From assembly GCA_002171275.2 (NCBI GenBank), contig NHFZ02000022.1, forward strand, positions 1-31,876: a stretch of DNA of 31,876 nt. Direction: 5' to 3'. The position numbers were made by a program, and so were the translations under genes. Shown here piece by piece: positions 25,705 through 31,876 of the stretch (position 1 is its first letter; each line of letters opens with the position of its first letter). The DNA comes from Pelagibacteraceae bacterium TMED124. Its GTDB lineage: Bacteria > Pseudomonadota > Alphaproteobacteria > Pelagibacterales > Pelagibacteraceae. The notes under the pieces are model-generated. The model was given only the letters and a program-made list of their open reading frames with translations, was not told the origin of the DNA and searched no databases.

Positions 25705-26143
25705 CTAAACTTTCCTCTTTAGTTTTTTTTGTTGTATCCATATCAATAAAATTATTTTGTGGGGGTTCGTAATCTTCAACAAAATAGTTTTCTCTACCTC
25801 TGATTTCACTCGTATGAACATAAACCTCTAAAACATTATACTTAGATTTAAACTCTTCTCTTAAGTTTATATAAGGAGATACTAAAGAAATTATTGGGAG
25901 ACAATTTTTATTAATTAAATAAGCAGCAATACTCATTCCTAATCTTATATTTGCTTCTCTCCCTTTTTTTGAATAGTCCTTATTTTGAAAAAGATCTCTT
26001 AAATCATCTCCATCAATATTAAAAAAAGATTTTTTTAGAGAATTTTCTTTTAAATGAGAAAATAATAAATTAGCTAAGGTTGTTTTCCCACTTCCAGGTT
26101 GACCTGTAAGCCATATAGCTTGAAATGGTTCATTACTCTTCAT
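25679..26143 (-). CDS. Adenylylsulfate kinase (CysC)-like P-loop kinase
   Basis: A 154-residue kinase. Walker A is GQPGSGKTT (14-22). FNIDGDDLRDLFQ (41-53) and REANIRLGMSI (62-72) follow the DGDxLR...RxENIR pattern of APS kinases, and IISLVSPY (84-91) is the strand-loop after it. At about 154 residues it is shorter than CysC (about 200) and lacks the usual C-terminal lid region. It should phosphorylate a hydroxyl next to a phosphate or sulfate ester. Its end overlaps the nucleotidyltransferase start by 26 bp and its start overlaps the dehydrogenase end by 11 bp. If it acts on adenylylsulfate, the pair could make PAPS. An unrelated kinase role in a nucleotide-activated glycan precursor is equally possible. 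Confidence 0.8.
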   Translation of the reverse strand: MKSNEPFQAIWLTGQPGSGKTTLANLLFSHLKENSLKKSFFNIDGDDLRDLFQNKDYSKKGREANIRLGMSIAAYLINKNCLPIISLVSPYINLREEFKSKYNVLEVYVHTSEIRGRENYFVEDYEPPQNNFIDMDTTKKTKEESLDEILNVYR

Positions 26144-27014
26144 CTGAAACAGCTCTTCCTTTAAGATTTTCCCAATCTTTCTCTGGTCTTACCTTCAAAT
26201 TTGTTTTCCATGCACCTTTTAATACGTTCATCTCAATTCCATTTTGATCTCCAAAATTTATAAGTGCTTGAATATCTTTAGGGAAACAGCTACCTCCGAA
26301 TCCAAATCTACCGTCAGGTCCAGGAACTGCTATATGTGAATGACCAATTCTTCCATCAAGAATAAATCCCTCAACTGCCTCATTCCAATCTACTCCAATT
26401 TGATCAGATAATAATTTCATTTCATTTAAGAAGGAAACTTTAGTTGCAAAAAATAAGTTATTCATATATTTAATTAACTCTGCGGTCTGAAAATTTGTTT
26501 GAAGAACAGGAAGATATTCACCAAATCTATCTTTATATAATTTTTTTACTTTATCAGTATGTTCTTTCTCACCACCTAAAATCACTCTTGTTTGATTAAT
26601 AAAGTCAAATGAAGCAGATCTTTCTGTTAAAAATTCCGGATTAAACACAAATCGAAGTTTAGGATATTTTTTTTGAAAAGATTCCGTTGTTCCAGGAGTG
26701 ACAGTTGATCGCAGTAAAATAATATTACTATCATTATTATTAACATCATTGATTGATTCAAGTGCGCTTTCTACTATTGATAAGTCCATAGTACCATCTT
26801 TGCTCGATGGAGTTGGAACAGATAAAAAAAGATAATCAGAATCATTTACAGTTTCTTCTAAGGAGTTTTGTGACTTGACTGGATTTTTATCATAAATCTT
26901 AATATCGGCACCGTAACCAGTTTGATGAGAAAATCCATGCGAGACAGCAGTGCCTACAAATCCTTTCCCAATTACTCCTATTCTAATATGACTCTTATTA
27001 TCTGATCTTGACAT
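26133..27014 (-). CDS. UDP-sugar 6-dehydrogenase-like protein lacking the C-terminal domain
   Basis: A 293-residue protein of the UDP-glucose/GDP-mannose dehydrogenase family. GKGFVGTAV (16-24) binds NAD, and VFNPEFLTERSASFDF (123-138) is the conserved NPEFL segment. NNLFFATKVSFLNE (185-198) carries the active-site Lys192, and FGGSCFPKD (239-247) the catalytic Cys243. It stops shortly after this core. The C-terminal Rossmann domain, usually 110-130 more residues with UDP binding and the FK.nTDD motif, is absent and no downstream remnant was found. An AGGAG-type site (ATAGGAGAAAAA) precedes the ATG. It could oxidise C6 in a distinct way or act in complex with a partner. It is next to the WbpE-like aminotransferase. 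Assignment to family is firm; function is less so. Confidence 0.82.
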   Translation of the reverse strand: MSRSDNKSHIRIGVIGKGFVGTAVSHGFSHQTGYGADIKIYDKNPVKSQNSLEETVNDSDYLFLSVPTPSSKDGTMDLSIVESALESINDVNNNDSNIILLRSTVTPGTTESFQKKYPKLRFVFNPEFLTERSASFDFINQTRVILGGEKEHTDKVKKLYKDRFGEYLPVLQTNFQTAELIKYMNNLFFATKVSFLNEMKLLSDQIGVDWNEAVEGFILDGRIGHSHIAVPGPDGRFGFGGSCFPKDIQALINFGDQNGIEMNVLKGAWKTNLKVRPEKDWENLKGRAVSDEE

Positions 27015-27032
27015 TTTTTCTCCTATAATTTT

Positions 27033-28142
27033 TTAAATAGTTTCTATTATCTTAACAATTTTGTCGATGTCACTTTCATGCAAGTACGGATGCATTGGTA
27101 AACTTAAAATTGTATTACTTAATTGTTCGCTGATGGGGAAATCACCTTTTTTATAATTTAAATATTTGTAACCTGTTTGCAAATGACCTGGAATTGAATA
27201 ATATACCACAGATGGAATGTTATTATTTCTCAATAATAACTGAGCTTTATCTCTAATATCCTGGCTATCAAAAACAATTGAAAATTGAGCATATACCGAT
27301 TTATATCCTTCGGGAATATGTTGAAATCTTACATCTAAATTCTTAAGCTTTTTACGATATAAATCTGCAATTTTGTTTCTTAATTCAATTTCCTTTTCAA
27401 AAATTTTTAATTTTTCAATTAATATTGCTGCTTGTAATGTATCCAGTCTTGAATTTAATCCAATTCTTACGTTATCATATTTATCTGTCCCCTTTCCATG
27501 AACAGCTAAAGACCTTATGATTTTGTTATATTCATCAGAATCAGTAAATATTGCACCTCCATCTCCATAACACCCTAGAGGTTTAGCTGGGAAAAAAGAG
27601 GTAGTAGTTATATCTGAAAACTTACCAACACTGAATTCATCTTTGGATGCCCCAAAAGATTGTGCAGCATCGCCAATAATTTTTAACCCATGCTTTTCTG
27701 ATATATCTTTAATTAATCTATATCTTGCCGGTAAGCCAAAGAGATCAACTGGCATTATAGCTTTAATATTATATTCGGAATTTTTAATCACATCATCTAT
27801 CAGCTCAGGATTCATATTAAAAGTTGAATCATACACATCCACTAAAACAGGAATTGCACCAATTGTAGCAATGGCTTCCAAAGTAGCAATGTAAGTGAAT
27901 GGAACAGTAATTACTCCATCACCAGGCTTAATCCCTAATGCTAATAAAGCAATAATAAGCGCATCTGTACCATTTGAGCAACCAATAGAGTGTTTGGCCC
28001 CACAGAATGAAGATAATTTATTTTCTAAGCCAGCAACCTCTTCACCAAGAATGTATCTACCATCATCAAGTACTTTATTAATTGAAGTATTTAATGATTC
28101 TCTAATTAGTTTTTGCTGTGCTTTTAAATCAATGAATTCCAT
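27033..28142 (-). CDS. WbpE/WlbC-like UDP-3-keto-sugar aminotransferase
   Basis: A 369-residue DegT-family PLP enzyme with close similarity in pattern to WbpE (UDP-2-acetamido-2-deoxy-ribo-hexuluronate aminotransferase). MEFIDLKAQQ start, SNGTDALIIALL (56-67), GDAAQSFGA (D158), SFFPAKPLGCYGDGGAIFT (Schiff-base K187), VYAQFSIV near 285 and LSLPMHPYL near the C-terminus all match. It would install the 3-amino group of UDP-GlcNAc(3N)A using glutamate. The WbpD-like acetyltransferase (13357-13932) and possibly the Gfo/Idh enzyme (7960-8907) would be the partners. The gene starts immediately after the stop of the second DegT gene, with no strong ribosome site of its own. Confidence 0.9.
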   Translation of the reverse strand: MEFIDLKAQQKLIRESLNTSINKVLDDGRYILGEEVAGLENKLSSFCGAKHSIGCSNGTDALIIALLALGIKPGDGVITVPFTYIATLEAIATIGAIPVLVDVYDSTFNMNPELIDDVIKNSEYNIKAIMPVDLFGLPARYRLIKDISEKHGLKIIGDAAQSFGASKDEFSVGKFSDITTTSFFPAKPLGCYGDGGAIFTDSDEYNKIIRSLAVHGKGTDKYDNVRIGLNSRLDTLQAAILIEKLKIFEKEIELRNKIADLYRKKLKNLDVRFQHIPEGYKSVYAQFSIVFDSQDIRDKAQLLLRNNNIPSVVYYSIPGHLQTGYKYLNYKKGDFPISEQLSNTILSLPMHPYLHESDIDKIVKIIETI

Positions 28143-29249
28143 TTATCTATAAAACTCTTTTATTTTCTGACAAACGTATTGAATCTCTTCTTTCTCAATC
28201 TCCGGAAACATGGGCAGTGAGAGAATTTTTTGAGAGGCATAATAACCATTAGGAAAATCTGAAGATGAATGATTGAGATGCTTATAACATTCAAGCATAG
28301 GCAAAATATTTGGATAATGCAAAGCAGTGCCTATACCATTATCTTTTAAAAAACTCATTAGTTCATTTCTTCTTTCAGCTAATATGACGTACAAATGAAA
28401 AACATGTGTACAGTCCTTATCTTCCTTTGGAATGGAAATGTTTGGTATATTTTCTAAGTAATTTCTGTAAATATCAGCGATATCTTGTCTTCTCTTTGTC
28501 CAAGATAATATATGATTTAGTTTAACATTTAATATATTGCCTTGTAGACCATCCATTCTAGAGTTAATTCCTTCATATTTATGATTATGTTTTACTTTTT
28601 GACCATGATTGGACATCATTCTTATTTTTTCAGCAAGATTATCATCATTAGTAATTACAGCACCGGCATCGCCAAATGCCCCTAAATTTTTTCCTGGATA
28701 GAAGCTAATTGTTGCTATATCTCCAAATGTACCAACATACTGATTCTTAAATTCAGAAAAAATTGCTTGAGCGCAATCTTCAACCACAAATAAAGAATGT
28801 TTATTAGCAATTTCAATAAGTAAATCCATATTTTTAACTGGTTGACCATACAAATGTACAGGAATTATTGCTTTTGTATTTTTATTAATAACGGATTCAA
28901 TCTGATTTACATCTATATTGTAATTATCTGGTTCAATATCCACAAATCTAACACTTGCACCAGTTTGACTGATAACTTCAGAAGTGGAAATCCATGAATT
29001 ACAAACAGTGATAACTTCATCTCCTGGACCAATATTTAATGCTCTTAAAGCAAGGTATATTGCGTCAGTACCATTGCCAACACCAATGCAATGATTAATA
29101 CCGTACATTTTTGCAAGATTTTGCTCGAATCGTTCTACGTACTTCCCTCTTATAAAAGCTGTATCATTTAAAACTTCTTGAATAGCATGATTAATTTCAT
29201 CATGAATGTTAGTGTATTGTTTTTTGATATCTGCAAAAGGTATATTCAT
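28143..29249 (-). CDS. DegT/DnrJ-family sugar aminotransferase (FdtB/WbpE-type)
   Basis: A 368-residue PLP sugar aminotransferase. VGNGTDAIYLALRAL (57-71), VEDCAQAIFSE (D158) and SFYPGKNLGAFGDAGAV (Schiff-base K187) are all intact. Compared with its downstream neighbour it has the SFYPGKNLG form, nearer to FdtB/QdtB (dTDP-3-keto-6-deoxyhexose 3-aminotransferase). AAGGAG precedes the ATG by 9 bases. The hexapeptide acetyltransferase gene ends right at its start, and such an FdtB-FdtC pair would make a 3-acetamido-3,6-dideoxyhexose. The isomerase FdtA is not found here, so that sugar is only a possibility. It is the second gene of the - strand run starting at 29702. Confidence 0.88.
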   Translation of the reverse strand: MNIPFADIKKQYTNIHDEINHAIQEVLNDTAFIRGKYVERFEQNLAKMYGINHCIGVGNGTDAIYLALRALNIGPGDEVITVCNSWISTSEVISQTGASVRFVDIEPDNYNIDVNQIESVINKNTKAIIPVHLYGQPVKNMDLLIEIANKHSLFVVEDCAQAIFSEFKNQYVGTFGDIATISFYPGKNLGAFGDAGAVITNDDNLAEKIRMMSNHGQKVKHNHKYEGINSRMDGLQGNILNVKLNHILSWTKRRQDIADIYRNYLENIPNISIPKEDKDCTHVFHLYVILAERRNELMSFLKDNGIGTALHYPNILPMLECYKHLNHSSSDFPNGYYASQKILSLPMFPEIEKEEIQYVCQKIKEFYR

Positions 29250-29702
29250 TTATTCAATCTCCTTAGCTGGTGATCCAGCAACTTTTGTATTATCTGGAAC
29301 ATCAGATGTAACGACAGAGCCAGCACCAACTACAGCATTCTTGCCAATTCTAACTGGAAATATAACACACCCACTTCCAATAACTGCATTATCACAAATC
29401 TCTGTTTTTTCCCAATACTCTTTTGATCCTGTTCTTTTAAATGATGGTGGATTTACATCATTCACTGTCATTACTGAGTGTCCAATGAATACATCTTTGC
29501 CTATATCAACTAGAGAACAAATAAATGAGTGTGAACTTATAATAGAGTTGTCACCAATTTTAGTTTCATTTTGAATTTCTACGTAAGAGCCAATTTTAAC
29601 ATTTGAACCTATTTTTGAACCATATATGTTGCAAAAGTGCCATATCTGAGTTCCTTCACCTACATCTGAATTTATGACAATTGAATGATTACCTTTTTTC
29701 AT
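29250..29702 (-). CDS. Hexapeptide-repeat N-acetyltransferase (FdtC/WbpD-like)
   Basis: A 150-residue left-handed beta-helix acetyltransferase. VINSDVGEGTQIWHFCNI, SKIGSNVKIGSYVEIQNETKIGDN and IGKDVFIGHSVMTVNDVNPPSF follow in order. It finishes SGCVIFPVRIGKNAVVGAGSVVTSDVPDNTKVAGSPAKEIE, typical of sugar 3-N-acetyltransferases of the FdtC/QdtC/WbpD set. It is the first gene of the divergent - strand run at the right border of the locus. Its stop abuts the aminotransferase start. The preceding 103 bp separates it from a + strand tRNA gene. The acetyl acceptor is inferred to be the product of the adjacent aminotransferase. Confidence 0.85.
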   Translation of the reverse strand: MKKGNHSIVINSDVGEGTQIWHFCNIYGSKIGSNVKIGSYVEIQNETKIGDNSIISSHSFICSLVDIGKDVFIGHSVMTVNDVNPPSFKRTGSKEYWEKTEICDNAVIGSGCVIFPVRIGKNAVVGAGSVVTSDVPDNTKVAGSPAKEIE

Positions 29703-29805
29703 CAGATAATTATAAGAAAAATCTATGATAATTAAAGTAATTATTTATAATATAATAATATAAATTAACTTTCATATCAGAACATCTTAATTATATATAT
29801 TTTTA
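29703..29805. promoter_or_regulatory. AT-rich divergent intergenic region, probable promoters for tRNA-Met and the - strand run
   Basis: This 103 bp gap between the first gene of the locus (- strand) and tRNA-Met (+ strand) contains almost only A and T. On the - strand TATAAT occurs at 29708-29713, only five bases before the ATG, so an RNA from it would be nearly leaderless; the 17-base-distant -35 region is poor. On the + strand TATATAT at about 29793-29799 sits just before the tRNA, again without a clear -35. I assign both promoters here by position only. Confidence 0.35.
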
Positions 29806-29879
29806 GGGCCCATAGCTCAATTGGTTAGAGCAACGGACTCATAATCCGCAGGTTCGGGGTTCAAGTCCCTGTGGGCCCA
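29806..29879 (+). tRNA. tRNA-Met (anticodon CAT)
   Basis: The 74-base gene folds into a full cloverleaf. The acceptor arm is GGGCCCA/TGGGCCC with discriminator A, and the D-arm is GCTC/GAGC. The anticodon loop is CTCATAA (anticodon CAT), with a stem containing one A-C mismatch at its base. The T-arm is CGGGG/CCCTG with loop TTCAAGT. CCA is not encoded. The CAT anticodon could in principle be the lysidine-modified tRNA-Ile2, but the acceptor start and loop fit elongator methionine better. The downstream coding region starts three bases after its end. Confidence 0.93.
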
Positions 29880-29882
29880 CAA

Positions 29883-30794
29883 ATGAGCAGTCATTCATAT
29901 ATAGAAAATGATAAAAATGCTAATATATTTATCAATATCAATGGAGAATTATTTCATAGAAGTGAAGCTAAAATTTCTGTCTTTGATAGTGGCTTTCTTT
30001 TGGGTGATGGTGTGTGGGAAGGAATTAGACTTCATAATAAGCAATTAGTATTTATTGATGATCATTTAGATAGATTATTTGAAAGTGCAAAAGGTATTTC
30101 ATTAAATATACCTTTTACAAAACAAGAGATTATTAATCAGATTTCAAAAGTATTAGCAAAAAATAATATGGAGGATGACGTTCATATAAGATTAATTGTT
30201 TCTAGAGGTGAAAAAATTACTCCATATCAAAATCCAAATGCAAACATAGGACCAATCACGTTGGTTATAATACCAGAATTTAAAAAAACAAATCCTAATA
30301 CTTATATAAATGGAATTAGTATTGGGAGGGTTTCAACGGTGCGCCCCTCACATAACATTTTAAGCACCCATTTTAATACTTTAAGTAAGCTTAATTGCAT
30401 TTTAGCTAGTATTGAGGCAAATGAATTAGGATATGATGAAGGAATAATGAATGACCCTAATGGAAATATCAGCACTTGTAATTCTACGAATCTTTTTTTT
30501 ATTAAAAATAATTCAGTTTTGACTTCTAAAGGCGAATATTGTTTAAATGGAATAACAAGAAGTAAGGCAATATACATTTGTAATAAAAATGATATTAATT
30601 GTTTTCAAAAAGATTTTACTTTTGATGAAGTTAAAAATTGTGATGAAGCATTTGTAACAGGTACATTTGCTGGTATCATTCCAGTTTCAAGAATTGAGAA
30701 AAACAACTTAGTATCAACTAATTCTAATTCGTTGACAAACTATATTAGAGAGCTTTATAACAAACATATTAATAATAATATAAAAAAAATATGA
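29883..30794 (+). CDS. Class IV aminotransferase-like protein without the usual PLP lysine
   Basis: A 303-residue protein of the branched-chain/D-amino acid aminotransferase fold. ISVFDSGFLLGDGVWEGIR (R49) and NGITR near 222-226, the PLP-phosphate contacts, are conserved. The Schiff-base lysine expected in the I-K-S-L-N block aligns without gaps to N165 (HFNTLSKLNCILASIEA), and the glutamate expected before xxxxNLF is T198 (GNISTCNSTNLF). K169, one helical turn later, is the nearest lysine. This looks like a subfamily that binds PLP differently or not at all. The start at 29883 is chosen because an earlier GTG lies inside the tRNA. No Shine-Dalgarno site is possible in the 3-base gap. It overlaps the next gene by 4 bp (ATGA). 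Confidence 0.78.
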   Translation: MSSHSYIENDKNANIFININGELFHRSEAKISVFDSGFLLGDGVWEGIRLHNKQLVFIDDHLDRLFESAKGISLNIPFTKQEIINQISKVLAKNNMEDDVHIRLIVSRGEKITPYQNPNANIGPITLVIIPEFKKTNPNTYINGISIGRVSTVRPSHNILSTHFNTLSKLNCILASIEANELGYDEGIMNDPNGNISTCNSTNLFFIKNNSVLTSKGEYCLNGITRSKAIYICNKNDINCFQKDFTFDEVKNCDEAFVTGTFAGIIPVSRIEKNNLVSTNSNSLTNYIRELYNKHINNNIKKI

Positions 30795-31504
30795 TTGTAG
30801 CTTGCTGGTCAGGTCCTAGAAATATATCTACAGCACTAATGAGGTCGTGGTCATCGAGGAAGGATACATTTGTTACAGATGAACCTTTTTATTCATACTA
30901 TTTAAAAGAAACAAAGCTTAAACATCCAATGTATTCAGAAATAATTAACAAATATCCTTCAACATATAGTGAAATTGTCAATTATCTTATAAACGAAATA
31001 CCGGAAAATAAAAAAATCTGGTATCAAAAACATATGGCCCATCATATTTTAGATTTAAAAAATATTGAATGGGTAGCTAATTGTAAAAACTGCATCTTGT
31101 TAAGACATCCAAAAGAGGTAATTAGCTCCTATTGCAATAAAAATAAATTGAATTCTGTTGAAGAGTTGGGCTATAAACAACAATATGAAATTGTAAAGTT
31201 TCTAAAGAAGAAAAATAAATCATTCATAGTTATTGATTCAAATGAACTATTAAAAAACCCTGAAAAAGTATTATCGACATGGTGTAAGAAAATTAACATT
31301 AAATTTGATAGATCAATGCTTAAATGGAAAAGAGGTAATCATGCCAATGATGGTATTTGGTGGAAAAGTTGGTATGATAACGTGATAAAAAGTACTGAAT
31401 TCCAAACATTCAAAAAAAAAGATATTACCATTGAGAATAAATATGATTCTATTTATAATGAATCAATGAAATATTATAGTTACCTAAAAGATGCTCAACA
31501 ATGA
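30791..31504 (+). CDS. Sulfotransferase-like P-loop protein
   Basis: A 237-residue protein. The N-terminus ACWSGPRNISTALMRSW (4-20) is the 5'-phosphosulfate-binding loop form seen in a sulfotransferase-like family (W-S-x-P-R-x-x-S-T-A-x-M-R). ILLRHPKEVISSY near 105 is the 3'-phosphate-binding block with RHP. It ends with WKRGNHANDGIWWKSWYDNVIKST, rich in tryptophan. Related proteins are linked to, or fused with, class IV aminotransferase-like domains. Here the two genes share an ATGA overlap, so they probably act in one path. The sulfated or bound substrate is unknown. It could also bind a nucleotide without sulfotransferase activity. Confidence 0.75.
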   Translation: MIVACWSGPRNISTALMRSWSSRKDTFVTDEPFYSYYLKETKLKHPMYSEIINKYPSTYSEIVNYLINEIPENKKIWYQKHMAHHILDLKNIEWVANCKNCILLRHPKEVISSYCNKNKLNSVEELGYKQQYEIVKFLKKKNKSFIVIDSNELLKNPEKVLSTWCKKINIKFDRSMLKWKRGNHANDGIWWKSWYDNVIKSTEFQTFKKKDITIENKYDSIYNESMKYYSYLKDAQQ

Positions 31505-31701
31505 ATTCTTTACTAAAATTATGGTCACAACCCACATGGATAAAATGGCTTATTTATTTAGCTATTGCTTACATCTTATTTTTAATTAAAGAGGCATTTG
31601 CTATTGTTTTATGGTTTCTTTTTTGTATTATTTTGTATTATATAATTTTTGCTAACAATGTTTTTAGGACAAGAAGTTATTATGAAAAAAATAATTTTTA
31701 G
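31501..31701 (+). CDS. Small membrane protein of unknown function
   Basis: A 66-residue protein with two hydrophobic helices (about 15-29 and 32-52) separated by Lys-Glu, and a basic C-terminus (FRTRSYYEKNNF). I do not recognise a family. The ATGA overlap with the sulfotransferase-like gene and the overlap of its end with the downstream lipoprotein start suggest it is part of the same operon. It may be an accessory membrane subunit, but there is no direct evidence. Confidence 0.6.
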   Translation: MNSLLKLWSQPTWIKWLIYLAIAYILFLIKEAFAIVLWFLFCIILYYIIFANNVFRTRSYYEKNNF

Positions 31702-31876
31702 TATACTAATGTGCACTTTGTTGTCTTGCCAAGAAAATAGGCCTCATGGAAATCAATATAATCTACCAGAACTAACTCCAAATAATTTCTTAATGGGCAA
31801 TTTAAATGAAAATCGCTCGTCATATAGAGTCTCATTCTATGACATAAATCTTGATTTTGATATTGATAAGAAATCA
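31682..31876 (+). CDS. Lipoprotein, probable M1-family metallopeptidase, 3'-truncated by the window edge
   Basis: Sixty-five codons remain open to the end of the window. The start MKKIIFSILMCTLLSCQ is a lipoprotein signal with lipobox LLSC, so the mature protein would be lipidated at C16. Downstream, ELTPNNFLMGNLNENRSSYR and VSFYDINLDFDIDKKS resemble the beginning of M1 aminopeptidase domains (N-E-x-R-x-x-x-x-V-x-x-Y-D-l-x-l-x-I). The HExxH zinc site lies outside the window, so the call rests on the N-terminal strand pattern. It starts within the last 20 bp of the small membrane gene. AGGA lies 12 bases before the ATG. Confidence 0.55.
   Translation, partial: MKKIIFSILMCTLLSCQENRPHGNQYNLPELTPNNFLMGNLNENRSSYRVSFYDINLDFDIDKKS

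Noticed and set aside
25679..26143. Kinase as part of a Campylobacter-type O-methyl phosphoramidate pathway
   Set aside because: Although APS-kinase-like, no glutamine kinase, sugar-type cytidylyltransferase or amidohydrolase homologues accompany it; its partner is an HxGH enzyme.
29806..29879. tRNA-Met as an integration (att) site for the glycan locus
   Set aside because: The tRNA 3' end points away from the locus, no second copy of its 3' part was seen at the other border, and no integrase gene is present.
29871..29882. GTG start for the aminotransferase-like gene inside the tRNA
   Set aside because: It would translate the acceptor stem; the ATG at 29883 gives the normal family N-terminus.
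1..31876. CRISPR arrays, insertion sequences, phage genes
   Set aside because: No direct-repeat array, transposase or phage structural gene was recognised on either strand.

Overview
The window is a 31.9 kb stretch of very AT-rich (about 30 % GC by eye), tightly packed bacterial DNA. It is dominated by a surface-polysaccharide (O-antigen/capsule-type) locus. An initiating sugar-phosphate transferase, flippase, Wzy-like polymerase/ligase and Wzz chain-length protein point to a Gram-negative cell. Several genes have clear Shine-Dalgarno sequences (AGGAGG, GGAGG), which argues against Bacteroidetes. The low GC, short spacers and lipoprotein signal would fit a streamlined marine proteobacterium such as a SAR86-like or AT-rich alphaproteobacterial lineage. 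That placement is inference.

Layout. Left flank, + strand: the 3' part of ahcY (1-1255) and an L-2-hydroxyglutarate oxidase-like FAD enzyme (to 2388), whose end overlaps the locus convergently. Block A, - strand, 2363-8907: seven near-contiguous genes for an acylated/formylated amino sugar and the first sugar-phosphate transfer. They are a membrane Rossmann/SDR chimera, DegT aminotransferase, hexapeptide acyltransferase, PIG-L deacetylase, formyltransferase, sugar-phosphate transferase and Gfo/Idh/MocA oxidoreductase. Block B, - strand, 8975-18426: two GT4 glycosyltransferases, a fused glutaminase/WbpG-like amidotransferase, WbpD-like acetyltransferase, Wzy, Wzz, a polysaccharide deacetylase-like protein and a long acyltransferase. 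Block C: the only + strand gene inside the locus, the flippase wzx (18398-19786). Block D, - strand, 19792-25332: a carrier-protein cassette of LuxC, LuxE, iron-type alcohol dehydrogenase, AMP-forming acyl ligase, ACP and VOC protein. Block E, - strand, 25369-29702: a nucleotidyltransferase/kinase pair, a short UDP-sugar dehydrogenase-like protein, a WbpE-like and a second DegT aminotransferase, and a hexapeptide acetyltransferase. Right flank, + strand: tRNA-Met(CAT), a class IV aminotransferase-like protein, a sulfotransferase-like protein, a small membrane protein and the start of a probable M1-peptidase lipoprotein.

How they work together. The chemistry predicts a Wzy-dependent glycan rich in di-N-acylated and amidated amino sugars: three DegT aminotransferases, four hexapeptide acyltransferases, one formyltransferase and one amidotransferase. 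WbpE-, WbpD- and WbpG-like proteins point to the 2,3-diamino-uronic acid branch, although a full-length UDP-GlcNAc 6-dehydrogenase is not seen here.

The most unusual parts are the LuxC/LuxE/ACP/ligase/Fe-ADH/VOC cassette, which looks like carrier-bound acyl activation and reduction with no luciferase; the glutaminase-WbpG fusion; the WbpM-type N-terminus joined to a different SDR with YxxxR; the NMNAT-like plus APS-kinase-like pair; and the tRNA-adjacent class IV aminotransferase homologue that lacks the expected PLP lysine and the PLP-N1 glutamate.
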